Assembly (NCBI GenBank): GCA_023418995.1
Contig: JAEZYP010000071.1
Span: forward strand, 1 to 23,551
DNA length: 23,551 nucleotides
Source of the DNA: Bacillota bacterium
GTDB lineage: Bacteria > Bacillota > Clostridia > Oscillospirales > Acutalibacteraceae
Reading direction: 5' to 3'
The notes below the pieces were generated by a model, which saw only the letters and a program-made list of their open reading frames with translations, searched no databases and was not told the origin of the DNA. Below are positions 13,792-22,325 of the stretch, one piece after another (the first letter of the stretch is position 1; each line of letters starts with the position of its first letter). The translations under genes and the position numbers were made by a program.

Positions 13792-14751
13792 ATGAATTTT
13801 CATGGCAAGGACATTAAGATTTTTGCTGCCAATGCCAACCAGCGCCTTGCAAAGGAGATATCGGAGTGTTTGGGGCTTCCGATGGGCAAAAGCGAAGTAA
13901 CGATGTTCAGCGACGGAGAAATTTCCATGTCGCTGTTTGAATCCGTCCGCGGTTCAGACTGTTACATCGTCCAGTCTACCTGCGCGCCGGTCAACAACAA
14001 CCTGATGGAGCTGCTGATTATGGTGGACGCGATGAAACGTGCCTCCGCCGCCCGCATCACCGCGGTTATGCCGTACTTTGGCTACGCGCGTCAGGATAGA
14101 AAGGCCAAAGCCCGCGACCCGATTTCCGCAAAGCTCTGCGCCGACCTGATCACCACTGCGGGCGCCGACCGTGTACTTACCATGGATCTTCACGCCGCGC
14201 AGATTCAGGGCTTCTTCAACATCCCCGTGGACCATCTGTTGGGCGCGCCCCTGCTTTCTTCCTTCCTAAAGGAGAGAGTCGGAGACAATACCGAAGAGTA
14301 TTGTGTTGTATCCCCCGACCTCGGCTCCGTTACCAGAGCGCGCAACTTTGCCGCCCGTATCGGATGCCCGCTCGCGATTGTGGACAAGCGCCGCCAAAAG
14401 GCAAACGTCTGCGAGGTCATGAATATCATCGGCGACGTAAAGGGCAAAAAGGTTATTCTGGTAGACGATATGATCGACACCGCCGGAACCCTCTGCAACG
14501 CGGCCGCTGCGATTGTGGAAAAGGGTGGAGCAAAGGAAGTAACCGCCTGTGCTACCCACGCCGTGCTTTCCGGCCCGGCGATCGACCGCATTAAAAACAG
14601 CGTGATAAAAGAGCTGATTCTGCTTGATACCATCCCGCTTACACCGGAGAAGCTGCTGCCAAACTTCACCATTCTGCCGGTTGCACCGCTGTTCGCCGAG
14701 GCAATCGAGCGCATTTATGAAGACAAACCGGTTTCCCCCATGTTTGTCTAA
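13792..14751 (+). CDS. prs: Ribose-phosphate pyrophosphokinase (PRPP synthetase)
   Basis: 319-residue class I enzyme making PRPP from ribose-5-phosphate and ATP, the precursor of purines, pyrimidines, NAD, histidine and tryptophan. It consists of two phosphoribosyltransferase-type halves. Visible signatures are FSDGEI (39-44), RQDRK (100-104, ATP contact), H134 in DLHAAQIQGFF and the PRPP-binding loop VDDMIDTAGT (224-233). The length is standard. ATG 13792 is favoured over ATG 13786 because GGGGG ends only 2 nt before the latter and 8 nt before the former. It lies 26 nt after the glmU-like stop. An odd 83-bp tandem duplication follows the gene. Confidence 0.97.
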   Translation: MNFHGKDIKIFAANANQRLAKEISECLGLPMGKSEVTMFSDGEISMSLFESVRGSDCYIVQSTCAPVNNNLMELLIMVDAMKRASAARITAVMPYFGYARQDRKAKARDPISAKLCADLITTAGADRVLTMDLHAAQIQGFFNIPVDHLLGAPLLSSFLKERVGDNTEEYCVVSPDLGSVTRARNFAARIGCPLAIVDKRRQKANVCEVMNIIGDVKGKKVILVDDMIDTAGTLCNAAAAIVEKGGAKEVTACATHAVLSGPAIDRIKNSVIKELILLDTIPLTPEKLLPNFTILPVAPLFAEAIERIYEDKPVSPMFV

Positions 14752-14774
14752 AAATATAGAAAAACTAATAGTCA

Positions 14775-14950
14775 GGCGGGGTGAGTATATCATCCCGCCC
14801 TGTTCCTTTACCAAAGAATAGGACGAAGGCCGCCGTAGGCGCGACCCGACCGGCAGGTCCGGGGTGAGTATATCATCCCGCCCTGTTCCTTTACCAAGGA
14901 ATAGGACGAAGGCCGCCGCAGGCGCGTCCCGACCGGCAGGTCCGGGGTGA
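14775..14950 (+). repeat. Tandem 83-bp direct repeat (two full copies plus 7 bp), each with hairpins
   Basis: Copy 1 is 14778-14860 and copy 2 is 14861-14943; the first 7 bases start again at 14944. The copies differ at three positions (AAAG/AAGG, CGTAG/CGCAG, GCGAC/GCGTC). Each contains a hairpin of the form CCTGTTC...GAATAGG and a CCCG-ACC-GGCA-GGT-C-CGGG hairpin. Copy 1 also joins the preceding bases in a 10-bp stem (14775-14784 with 14790-14799). There is no coding signal on the plus strand. Confidence 0.9.
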
Positions 14951-14986
14951 TAAGCCATAAAAATCTGCGTTCAGGAAGTGAAAGCA

Positions 14987-15598
14987 TTGTTCAAAAATCC
15001 GTTTTCCAAAGCTTCCGAGACTTCCGGCACGGTGGAATACATCATCGTCGGTCTCGGCAATCCGGGAAGCAAGTACGAGGGCACGCGCCACAACGCCGGC
15101 TTCATGGCGCTGGATTATATCGCCGAAAAGGCGGGCGCGGCGGTTGACCGCATCAAATTCAAGGGACTCTGCGGAATTGCGCACATCGGCGGAAAAAAAG
15201 TCCTGCTGCTCAAGCCCTCGACCTTTATGAACCTGAGCGGCCAGAGTGTCACCGAGGCGATGAACTTCTACAAGCTTCCGCCGGAGCGGGTAATCGTCCT
15301 GTTCGACGATATCTCTCTGGAGCCGGGCCGGATCCGTATCCGCCTCAAGGGCAGCGACGGCGGCCAGAACGGGATGAAAAACATCATTTACCTAAGCGGG
15401 TCGGATGCGTTTCCCCGCGTCAAAATCGGAACGGGCGCCAAGCCGAACCCCCAGTGGGATCTGGCGGACTGGGTGCTTTCCCAATTCACCTCGCCGGAAT
15501 TAAAGCTTCTGGAGGAAGCAATCGATCATGTGTATTCCTCGGTCACCCTGATGGTGGAAGAAAAGGCTTCCGAAGCAATGAATAAATATAATTCGTAA
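14987..15598 (+). CDS. pth: Peptidyl-tRNA hydrolase
   Basis: 203-residue enzyme that cleaves peptidyl-tRNA released from stalled ribosomes, essential in bacteria. Family residues are N25 (GLGNPG), catalytic H35 (TRHNAGF), N82 (STFMNLSG), D108 (LFDDIS) and N128 (GGQNGMKNI, with Q where H is usual). The start is uncertain. Most Pth proteins begin just before the VGLGNPG strand, whereas this frame has about 17 extra residues. AGGAAG (14973-14978) is 8 nt from TTG 14987 but directly adjoins GTG 14978, so TTG is chosen. No ATG is available nearby. The gene follows the repeat region and precedes mfd, as in Bacillus, but without ctc or the small fin gene. Confidence 0.95.
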   Translation: MFKNPFSKASETSGTVEYIIVGLGNPGSKYEGTRHNAGFMALDYIAEKAGAAVDRIKFKGLCGIAHIGGKKVLLLKPSTFMNLSGQSVTEAMNFYKLPPERVIVLFDDISLEPGRIRIRLKGSDGGQNGMKNIIYLSGSDAFPRVKIGTGAKPNPQWDLADWVLSQFTSPELKLLEEAIDHVYSSVTLMVEEKASEAMNKYNS

Positions 15599-15621
15599 TC
15601 AGCACGCATATAATAATACAT

Positions 15622-15743
15622 GAACAGCGGAACAGAACGAAGCCGCCTGCGAGCGGCAAGCCGGGACCTCTCCGCCGTGTTGCCGGATTCATCTTCTCCT
15701 CCTGTTGACTGCACAGGCGGCGGAGGGGGTTCCTGCTGTTCCG
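15622..15743 (+). promoter_or_regulatory. Highly structured spacer/leader before mfd
   Basis: Nested stems fill the pth-mfd gap. The outer pair is CGGAACAG/CTGTTCCG (15628-15635, 15736-15743), with the alternative GAACAGC/GCTGTTC (15622-15628, 15735-15741). Inside lie a GCCGC/GCGGC hairpin (15642-15646, 15653-15657), an 11-bp stem (15667-15677 with 15718-15728, one G-T) and an apical CCTGT/ACAGG hairpin. A TATAAT (15609-15614) stands upstream without a clear -35. It may be a leader element, a processing site or a remnant repeat. Confidence 0.5.
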
Positions 15744-15763
15744 AATAAAGAGTTGGGGTACTC

Positions 15764-18700
15764 ATGAAATTTTTAACCAGCGCCATCAGCGGGCTTGCTG
15801 AGTTCAGAAGTCTGGAAGAGGCCGTTAAAGGCTCCGCCCTGCCCGCGGCGGTTACCGGAGTTTCCGGTATTCACAAGGCTAATATTATCTATTCGCTCTG
15901 CGCCAAGCTGGAACGCAGAGCCTTTGTTGTTGCCGGAGACGAGAGCGAAGCACAGCGTTTCTGCGACGACCTTTCCGCTATGGGCATGAAGCCGCTGTTT
16001 TACCCGGTGCGTGACTTTAATTTCCGCGATACCGCGGGGAGCAGCCATGAATACGAGCACCAGCGCCTACAGGTTCTTGAGCGGGTTCTCAATGGAGAAT
16101 GCGACGCGGTGGTCTGCTGCATGGACGCCGCACTGCAATATACCATCCCGCCTCAGGAGCTGAAAAAACGTACAATCACCCTCAAAACCGGACAGACCAT
16201 TTCGATGCGGCAGGTGCTGGATGCACTCGCCGCCTGCGGCTATGAACGCGCAGCGCAGATTGACGGAACCGGTCAGTTCTCTCAGCGCGGGGGGATACTG
16301 GATATCTTTACGCCGGACGCCGCCTCTCCGGCCAGGGTGGAATTTTGGGGAGACGAAATTGATACGATTTCCCTGTTTGATTTAGAAACCCAGCGACGCA
16401 CCGAAACCATTAAACATATCACACTTGCGCCATCAGTGGAGGCACTGATTGACAACCCTGCCCTGCTGGCGAAGAAAATCGCAAAGCACGCGGCTTCCCT
16501 GCGCGGAAAGACCGCTCCTCTGGCAAAGGAGGTTTTAGCGGCGCAGGCCGAAAAACTGGAAAAGGGTCTGCACCTTGGCTGTGCAGATAAATTTATTCCG
16601 TTTCTTTATGAAGACACGGCAACCCTGTTTGATTATCAGTCGCCGGATATGCTGCTGTTTGTCAGCGAACCGTCCAAATCGAAGGAACGCATCCGCAGTA
16701 CGCTGTGGCAGTGGGGCGAGGATATTAAGGAATACCTTTCAGACGGCACGCTTTGCCGTGGGCTGGATACCTTCAGCGGTGACTGGGCTTATGCGCTTGA
16801 GCGGATGGAGCACGGGGCGGTTTACATGGATACCTTTGTCCGGGGAAGCTACGATACCCCGGTTCAAACTCTGCTGAATATCACCGTTCGTCAGCTTTCC
16901 GTCTGGGGTGGAAGCACGCAGCTCCTGGCGGAGGATTTGCAGGCGATGCTGGCCAGCAAATGGTCCTGTGTGGTGCTTGCCGGCACCGAAAGAAGCGCGA
17001 TGACAGTCGCCGCGGATTTAAACGCACAAGGAATCAGTGCGGTCTATGTTGAAAAACCGGAGCAGATAGAGCGAGGTGCCGTAGTCGTTACCACCGGGGC
17101 GCTTTCCGCCGGGCTGGAATACCCGGGTGCGTTTTTCGGGCTGATTACGCACGGAAGGCTTCTCGTTTCGAAAGCCCGGAAAGCGAAGCGGAGCAAGAAC
17201 AGCCAGGAAATCTACAGCCTTGCCGAGCTTACCCCGGGAGATTATGTGGTGCACACCGCGCACGGCATCGGCGTATTCGAGGGAATCCACAAGCTCGATA
17301 TGCACGGCATTGTAAAAGATTATATCAAGGTGCGGTACGCGAAAAATGATACCCTTTATGTGCCTGTTACCCAGCTTGATATGGTTTCAAAATACATCGG
17401 TCCGCGCGAGGATGCTTCCGTCAAGCTGCACCGTCTCGGCGGCACGGAGTGGCAGAAGGCAAAGGCGCGGGTGCGCTCCGCTGTGAAGGATATGGCGAAG
17501 GAGCTAATCAAGCTTTACGCCGACCGAATGCAGGCGAAGGGGCACGTGTTCCCGCAGGATACCGAGTGGCAGCATGATTTTGAATCCCATTTTGAGTTTG
17601 ATGAAACGGAGGATCAGCTCCGGTGCATTGAGGAAATCAAGGCGGATATGGAACGGGAAGCACCAATGGACAGGCTGCTTTGCGGTGACGTCGGCTTCGG
17701 CAAGACGGAGGTCGCGCTCCGCGCCGCGTTCAAATGTGTGACCGATTCCAAGCAGTGCGCCATGCTGGTGCCCACCACCATTCTTGCGTGGCAGCATTAC
17801 CAGACCATCACTAAGCGGATGGAGGGCTATCCCGTTCGGGTCGAGCTGCTTTCCCGCTTCCGCACGCCGAAGCAGCAGGAGGAGATCATCCGCCGCATCA
17901 AGCGCGGAGAGGTAGATATGGTGATCGGAACCCACCGCCTTGTTTCCAAGGACGTGGTGTTTCGCGATTTGGGGCTGGTTATCATCGATGAGGAGCAGCG
18001 CTTTGGCGTGGCGCAGAAAGAAAAGCTGAAATCCCTGTGTAAGAACGTGGACGTCCTGACGCTTTCCGCAACGCCGATACCGCGTACCCTGAACATGGCG
18101 CTTTCGGGTATCCGCGATATGAGCGTAATCGAGGAAGCGCCGCATGACCGCCACCCGGTGCAGACCTATGTTCTGGAGCACGACAACGGGCTGGTTGCCG
18201 AGGCCATCCGCCGGGAGCTCCGGCGCGGCGGGCAGGTGTACTACCTGCACAACGACGTCGCGTCCATCGAGCGCACCGCCGCGCGCATACAGGCAGAGGT
18301 TCCGGAGGCTCGCGTCGGCTTCGGACACGGCAAAATGAACGAGCAGGAGCTTTCCGAGGTGTGGCGCCGCCTGATTGAGCATGAAATCGACGTGCTCGTC
18401 TGCACCACGATCATTGAAACCGGCGTGGATGTGCCGAATGCGAACACACTGATTATCGAGAATGCCGATCATATGGGGCTTTCGCAGCTGCACCAGATTC
18501 GCGGGCGCGTGGGGCGCTCCAACCGCCGCGCTTACGCTTACCTGACCTTTACCCCGAACAAGGTGCTGACCGAAATTGCCCAGAAGCGGCTTTCCGCAAT
18601 CCGCGAGTTCACCGAATTCGGCTCCGGCTTTAAAATCGCGATGCGCGACCTGGAAATCCGCGGCGCGGGTAACATCCTTGGCGGCGAACAGCATGGGCAT

Positions 18701-19252
18701 ATGGAGGCGGTGGGCTACGACATGTACCTGCATCTGCTGGCGGAGGCCGTCAGCCGCGAAAAGGGAGAGAACCCGCAGGAATACGGCGCGGAATGTCTGG
18801 TGGATATGCAGGTTCAGGCGCATATCCCCGAAAGCTACATCGAAAACCTCAGCCAGCGGCTTGAGGTTTACCGCCGTATTGCGGATATCCGCACCCGTGA
18901 GGATGCACTCGACGTTACCGACGAGCTGATCGACCGCTTCGGGGAGCCGCCGGAGAGCGTAAACGGATTAATTGAGGTTGCGCTTCTGCGGAACCTTGCT
19001 TCTGAACTGGGTATTTACGAAATCAAGCAGCAGAATGACGTGCTGCTGCTCTATAAGAAGCAGATCGATATGAAGCAGGTCAGCGCGCTGATTTCTGCCC
19101 TGCGTTCCCGCGTAATGCTGAACGCCGGCGCGAAGCCGTATCTCAGCGTAAAAATCCTGCCCGGCGCAACTCCGCTCGATACCCTCAGCGAGTTCTTAAC
19201 AATTATCGGCAGAGATACGGAAAATTCAGTTTCCGACAATAATAAAAACTAA
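15764..19252 (+). CDS. mfd: Transcription-repair coupling factor
   Basis: 1162-residue ATP-dependent DNA translocase that removes RNA polymerase stalled at lesions and recruits UvrA. Parts in order: UvrB-like N-terminal module (about 1-370, with an RGGILDIFTP segment near 175-184), the CarD-like RNA polymerase interaction domain (about 485-555; PGDYVVHTAHGIGVFEG) and the RecG-type translocase. In the translocase, Walker A G-D-V-G-F-G-K-T is near 640-647, the DEEQ box near 741-744 and the motif VI region GRVGRSNRRAYAYL near 915-928. A C-terminal TRCF domain (about 1000-1120) follows. The length is normal (about 1150-1180). The ATG at 15764 has only a weak GGGG upstream, within a structured spacer, so initiation may be RNA-structure dependent. 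Mfd lies downstream of pth, as in other Firmicutes. Confidence 0.98.
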   Translation: MKFLTSAISGLAEFRSLEEAVKGSALPAAVTGVSGIHKANIIYSLCAKLERRAFVVAGDESEAQRFCDDLSAMGMKPLFYPVRDFNFRDTAGSSHEYEHQRLQVLERVLNGECDAVVCCMDAALQYTIPPQELKKRTITLKTGQTISMRQVLDALAACGYERAAQIDGTGQFSQRGGILDIFTPDAASPARVEFWGDEIDTISLFDLETQRRTETIKHITLAPSVEALIDNPALLAKKIAKHAASLRGKTAPLAKEVLAAQAEKLEKGLHLGCADKFIPFLYEDTATLFDYQSPDMLLFVSEPSKSKERIRSTLWQWGEDIKEYLSDGTLCRGLDTFSGDWAYALERMEHGAVYMDTFVRGSYDTPVQTLLNITVRQLSVWGGSTQLLAEDLQAMLASKWSCVVLAGTERSAMTVAADLNAQGISAVYVEKPEQIERGAVVVTTGALSAGLEYPGAFFGLITHGRLLVSKARKAKRSKNSQEIYSLAELTPGDYVVHTAHGIGVFEGIHKLDMHGIVKDYIKVRYAKNDTLYVPVTQLDMVSKYIGPREDASVKLHRLGGTEWQKAKARVRSAVKDMAKELIKLYADRMQAKGHVFPQDTEWQHDFESHFEFDETEDQLRCIEEIKADMEREAPMDRLLCGDVGFGKTEVALRAAFKCVTDSKQCAMLVPTTILAWQHYQTITKRMEGYPVRVELLSRFRTPKQQEEIIRRIKRGEVDMVIGTHRLVSKDVVFRDLGLVIIDEEQRFGVAQKEKLKSLCKNVDVLTLSATPIPRTLNMALSGIRDMSVIEEAPHDRHPVQTYVLEHDNGLVAEAIRRELRRGGQVYYLHNDVASIERTAARIQAEVPEARVGFGHGKMNEQELSEVWRRLIEHEIDVLVCTTIIETGVDVPNANTLIIENADHMGLSQLHQIRGRVGRSNRRAYAYLTFTPNKVLTEIAQKRLSAIREFTEFGSGFKIAMRDLEIRGAGNILGGEQHGHMEAVGYDMYLHLLAEAVSREKGENPQEYGAECLVDMQVQAHIPESYIENLSQRLEVYRRIADIRTREDALDVTDELIDRFGEPPESVNGLIEVALLRNLASELGIYEIKQQNDVLLLYKKQIDMKQVSALISALRSRVMLNAGAKPYLSVKILPGATPLDTLSEFLTIIGRDTENSVSDNNKN

Positions 19253-19302
19253 AACAGAAATTCCTTTCACGTAACGTTCACAATTTCAACATTTATGTCT
19301 AC

Positions 19303-19331
19303 TGGACAAGCGGGAAGGATAAGTGTATAAT
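19303..19331 (+). promoter_or_regulatory. Promoter of the PrsA-like lipoprotein gene
   Basis: TGGACA (19303-19308), 17-nt spacer, TATAAT (19326-19331). The start near 19338 leaves a leader of about 60 nt, so the gene can be expressed apart from mfd. Confidence 0.8.
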
Positions 19332-19397
19332 GAACAAATCGATGTTTTTGTTTTTAAAGAAAACAGTATAAAATTTAAGCGATATGCGGAGGTAATT

Positions 19398-20531
19398 ATG
19401 GTAAAAACATTAAAAAGAGCGGTTGCGTCTCTTCTTGCAATTGCAATGCTGGGCAGCTTTACAGCCTGTTCCGCAGACAAAAGCTGGGCGATGAAAACCG
19501 AAAGCCTGACAGCCCCCATCGGAACCTATATCTATTACTTATACGTTGCTTACCAAAGCGGGTCGGCTTCTGTAAAAGATACTTCCAAGCCGGTTCTCGA
19601 TCAGGAAATCGACGGGCAGAAGGCCGAGGCGTGGATTAAGGATAAGGCGTTGACTTACACAAAGGAGCTCTTTGTTTTGGATGACAGGATGAAGGAGCTG
19701 AAGCTCAGCCTGACGGCGGATGAGACCAAGACAATTTCTCAGTCGACCGACGCGCAGTGGGACCAGGCAAGCGCAACGCTGGAAAAGTACGGCGTTTCCA
19801 AGAACTCGTTTAATCTGGCTTTCTCCGAGTTTCAGACAAAATACCAGAAGATCTTTTTTGCCACCTATGGCAAGGGAGGACCGAAGGCGGTTTCCGACGC
19901 GGATCTGAAGAGCTATTTTGAAAAGAACTATGCGGACTTTAATATGATGTTCGCACCGCTCTATGCTACTGACACAAGTGGCAAATCCAACGCCCTTACA
20001 GCCGATGAAACGGCTGCCCTCAAGAAGAAATTCGACGGCTACGCTGCCGATGTTACAAGCGGAAAAACGACCCTTCGCAAGGCGGCTGATGAGTACAAGA
20101 CCTCCGCTAAGCTTGACACAGACCCCTATCAGTCGGCAACCGAGCCGATCAACGGCTCCTCAGGGCTTTCAGCGGAAATGGTAACCCTAATTAAAAACCT
20201 AAAGAACGGCGAAGCGAAGTCCGTTGAAATGGACGGCGCCTATTATATCCTCCAGAAAAATGATATTACCCAGAAAACCGCCACTCAAATTGGCACGGAG
20301 GAAGGGCGCAATTCCATTATCGCACAGATGAAGGCAACGGAATTCTCCGAGTATATGGAGAAAACCGCGAAGGAATATACCAAGGCAACCATCAACCAGC
20401 CCGCGCTGGATTCCTACAAGCCATCTCTGTTTGTAACCCCGGCGGTCTCCTCCGCGGCTCCGGTTCCGCAGGTTTCAGAAACCCCCGAGACTTCCTCAGC
20501 GGCTTCCGCCGCAAGCACAGCCTCGAAATAA
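19398..20531 (+). CDS. Parvulin-like foldase lipoprotein (PrsA/SurA type)
   Basis: 377-residue exported lipoprotein. A signal peptide (MVKTLKRAVASLLAIAMLG) leads to a lipobox-like FTAC with C24 as the lipidation site; F at -3 is slightly unusual. Residues about 35-165 form a helical SurA_N/PrsA-like region. Residues about 170-300 match the shape of a parvulin peptidyl-prolyl isomerase: a basic-flanked KAADEYKTS, then SSGLSAEMVTLIKNLKNGE and GAYYILQKND, as in the C-terminal half of parvulins. The usual ARHIL strand reads FAPLYA, so activity is uncertain. The tail is low-complexity S/A/P/T (about 350-377). The start at 19398 has GGAGGT 5 nt upstream. Related lipoproteins follow mfd in many Clostridia and assist folding of secreted proteins at the membrane. 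Confidence 0.85.
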   Translation: MVKTLKRAVASLLAIAMLGSFTACSADKSWAMKTESLTAPIGTYIYYLYVAYQSGSASVKDTSKPVLDQEIDGQKAEAWIKDKALTYTKELFVLDDRMKELKLSLTADETKTISQSTDAQWDQASATLEKYGVSKNSFNLAFSEFQTKYQKIFFATYGKGGPKAVSDADLKSYFEKNYADFNMMFAPLYATDTSGKSNALTADETAALKKKFDGYAADVTSGKTTLRKAADEYKTSAKLDTDPYQSATEPINGSSGLSAEMVTLIKNLKNGEAKSVEMDGAYYILQKNDITQKTATQIGTEEGRNSIIAQMKATEFSEYMEKTAKEYTKATINQPALDSYKPSLFVTPAVSSAAPVPQVSETPETSSAASAASTASK

Positions 20532-20550
20532 CAATTCAGCAATAAAGGAA

Positions 20551-20578
20551 GCGCCGCCGGAAAACCGGCGGCGCTTTT
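20551..20578. terminator. Terminator closing the mfd/lipoprotein cluster
   Basis: Perfect 10-bp GC-rich stem (20551-20560 with 20565-20574), AAAA loop and TTTT. It lies between convergent genes. On the minus strand the hairpin is followed by a weaker TTCCTTTATT. Confidence 0.92.
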
Positions 20579-20583
20579 GCGTA

Positions 20584-21759
20584 TCAGAACAGCACGACTG
20601 TGCCGTTCTTGACCACGCATCTGCATTCGTAGCTCTTTTGGGTGCCCGTTTGGGCATCGAAAATGGAATTAAACTCAAAGGAGTCGTTCTCGTCAGAAAG
20701 CAGGTACCGCGCGATAACAAACCGGTCGTCCACGCAGGTCACAAATTCACCAAGCTCCTTGCTGTATTTGGTATGTACCTCGGAATTCAGTACGCCGTCC
20801 ACTTCGTATTCGTCCTCTGTTTCCACAATACGGTACGCTCTCGCGCTTTCCATATCGATACTGAACGCAGCCGCATTCTCCTCTGGTCTCAGGTTCAGCT
20901 CCGCCATTACGGCTTTCTTACCTGCAAATTTGTCGTATGCGCACAGGCGCTGGTCGCCCGATGGAAAATATTTCGCACGGAAATAAAGATTCTCCGCGTC
21001 CATTCCGGCGTAGCGGACAAGCCCGCACGTTCCGGCGCTTAAAATCAGCTCCAGCGGAACACGCTCCTCTCCGGCTTTTACGGAAACAATAAAGTCAAAG
21101 AGCGGGCAGAGCCAGATATTGTCGTTGATGTCGTCTCCCAGCCATCGTCTGTTATGGTAACAGTTTTCCTTCTCTGTTTCGTCACCGTGAGGCTGCAGCA
21201 CCAGAAGCTGCTTTTCTCCCTCGGTATCATAGGAGATAAGCCCGTCGCATTCCAGACCGCAGATACGCGGGTCGCGGATATAGTAATAGGCTTCGTCGTC
21301 CAGATCATAAAGGTATGCAATCCGCGCAAACCCCGTCAGCTTTTTATATTCCTGGAACATTCTTTTGTGCTTTTCATTTTCGGTGGTATATATGATGACG
21401 TGGCTTTCGTCCAGCGCCTTGCAGTCGGCAAAGTCACCGACAAAATTCAGCTTGGCAAGATTTTTCTCCTCGCCGGTCTGCTTATCCACGCGAAGGATCC
21501 AAACCTCGCTCTCACCGGACTCCAGCACAATCACAATATCGTCGATAAAACTGAAAAAATGCCGGACGAAGGTCGGGTTGCTTAAAAAATAGTTTGTTAT
21601 AATGCGCTCGCAGCGCGTATCCCGGTTGTATTCCAGCAGAAACAGATTGTTGCGCCCTTCTTCCTGCTTCTCTTCCGCGTAGTAGATGAAATGGTCGCTG
21701 ATTTCGATAAGTGTGTTGTTGCAGCGCGCAAAGATATTCCGTAGATCCACAACTTTCAT
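20584..21759 (-). CDS. Protein of unknown function, beta-rich, possibly propeller-like
   Basis: 391-residue acidic, soluble protein without signal peptide or membrane segments. Many short beta-strand patterns with aromatic and acidic turns recur (for example HFIYYAEE, NNLFLLEY, DIVIVLES, HVIIYTTE, LYFRAKYF, CAYDKFAG), reminiscent of WD40/TolB-like blades where strands end in YD or LD. I do not recognise a named family. The start is ATG 21759, preceded by a GAGGAGGGA site; an extension to 21870 covers the promoter and lacks a site. It is monocistronic. A read-only beta-propeller of this size could serve as a scaffold or sensor, but no function is assigned. Confidence 0.75.
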   Translation of the reverse strand: MKVVDLRNIFARCNNTLIEISDHFIYYAEEKQEEGRNNLFLLEYNRDTRCERIITNYFLSNPTFVRHFFSFIDDIVIVLESGESEVWILRVDKQTGEEKNLAKLNFVGDFADCKALDESHVIIYTTENEKHKRMFQEYKKLTGFARIAYLYDLDDEAYYYIRDPRICGLECDGLISYDTEGEKQLLVLQPHGDETEKENCYHNRRWLGDDINDNIWLCPLFDFIVSVKAGEERVPLELILSAGTCGLVRYAGMDAENLYFRAKYFPSGDQRLCAYDKFAGKKAVMAELNLRPEENAAAFSIDMESARAYRIVETEDEYEVDGVLNSEVHTKYSKELGEFVTCVDDRFVIARYLLSDENDSFEFNSIFDAQTGTQKSYECRCVVKNGTVVLF

Positions 21760-21781
21760 CCCGATCCCTCCTCTTCTATTA

Positions 21782-21810
21782 ATTATATCATAAAGGTACG
21801 GTCTTTTCAC
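21782..21810 (-). promoter_or_regulatory. Promoter of the unknown beta-rich protein gene
   Basis: On the minus strand GTGAAA (21810-21805), 17-nt spacer, TATAAT (21787-21782). The leader is very short, with the start codon at 21759. Confidence 0.6.
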
Positions 21811-21926
21811 CCATTTTACACTGGTTCTTCCTACAAAGGAATTTATCACGAACGGTTGACTTTGTTCCATTATAGTATAAGATATAAATAAGTATTCAAA
21901 ATGAAGGAATATTATCGGAGATATTT

Positions 21927-22217
21927 ATGCTTGTAACAAAAAGCGGAGGCTGTGTTGAAATAGATATCCACGGGATGACGGCACGCGAAGCGAAGCGCTC
22001 CCTGGAACAGTACCTGAACCGCGCCGGAAAAGATATCCTTGAGGTCAGGGTGATCCACGGGTACAACGGCGGGCAGATTCTGCGCGATATGGTGCGCAAG
22101 CAGCTCAAGCACCCGCGTATCGCGGCAAAGCTCCTCAGCCTGAACCCCGGCGAAACCCGCCTTCTGTTGAAGCAGGAGGATTCTTCTCCGTCGGTCAGGA
22201 GAAAGAACCAACGATAA
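21927..22217 (+). CDS. Stand-alone Smr (small MutS-related) domain protein
   Basis: 96-residue protein that is essentially one Smr domain. D-I-H-G (residues 13-16) opens the domain, and V-I-H-G-Y-N-G-G (42-49) is the glycine loop, in the place of the usual HGxGxG, followed by LRDMVRKQLKH. A basic tail (VRRKNQR) ends it. Smr domains, known from the C-terminus of MutS2, act as nicking endonucleases on DNA or RNA; recent work ties Smr activity to collided ribosomes. The loop variant (YNGG instead of GxGxG) leaves the activity uncertain. GGAG lies about 8 nt before the ATG. The gene is divergent from the unknown beta-rich gene and not clearly in an operon. Confidence 0.85.
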   Translation: MLVTKSGGCVEIDIHGMTAREAKRSLEQYLNRAGKDILEVRVIHGYNGGQILRDMVRKQLKHPRIAAKLLSLNPGETRLLLKQEDSSPSVRRKNQR

Positions 22218-22261
22218 ATCCAAAGAATCAACCAGAAATATATCGGTTTAGAGTGATTCAG

Positions 22262-22290
22262 TTGCTTTTTGTAGAAATTCAGAATATAAT
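22262..22290 (+). promoter_or_regulatory. Promoter of the MazF-like gene
   Basis: TTGCTT (22262-22267), 17-nt spacer, TATAAT (22285-22290). The start near 22297 leaves about 29 nt before the ATG at 22326, too little for an upstream antitoxin gene on the same message. Confidence 0.7.
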
Positions 22291-22325
22291 TTCCATTATT
22301 GCAATTGCTAATTGGAGATGATGGA

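Noticed and set aside
14266..14958. Minus-strand frame across prs and the 83-bp repeats, encoding a repeated peptide
   Set aside because: The apparent peptide repeat only reflects the DNA duplication; the rest is antisense to prs and there is no start signal.
17504..18823. Long minus-strand open frame (439 codons) within mfd
   Set aside because: It mirrors the high-GC third-codon bias of mfd, has no ribosome binding site or recognisable domain, and is a shadow of a well-conserved gene.
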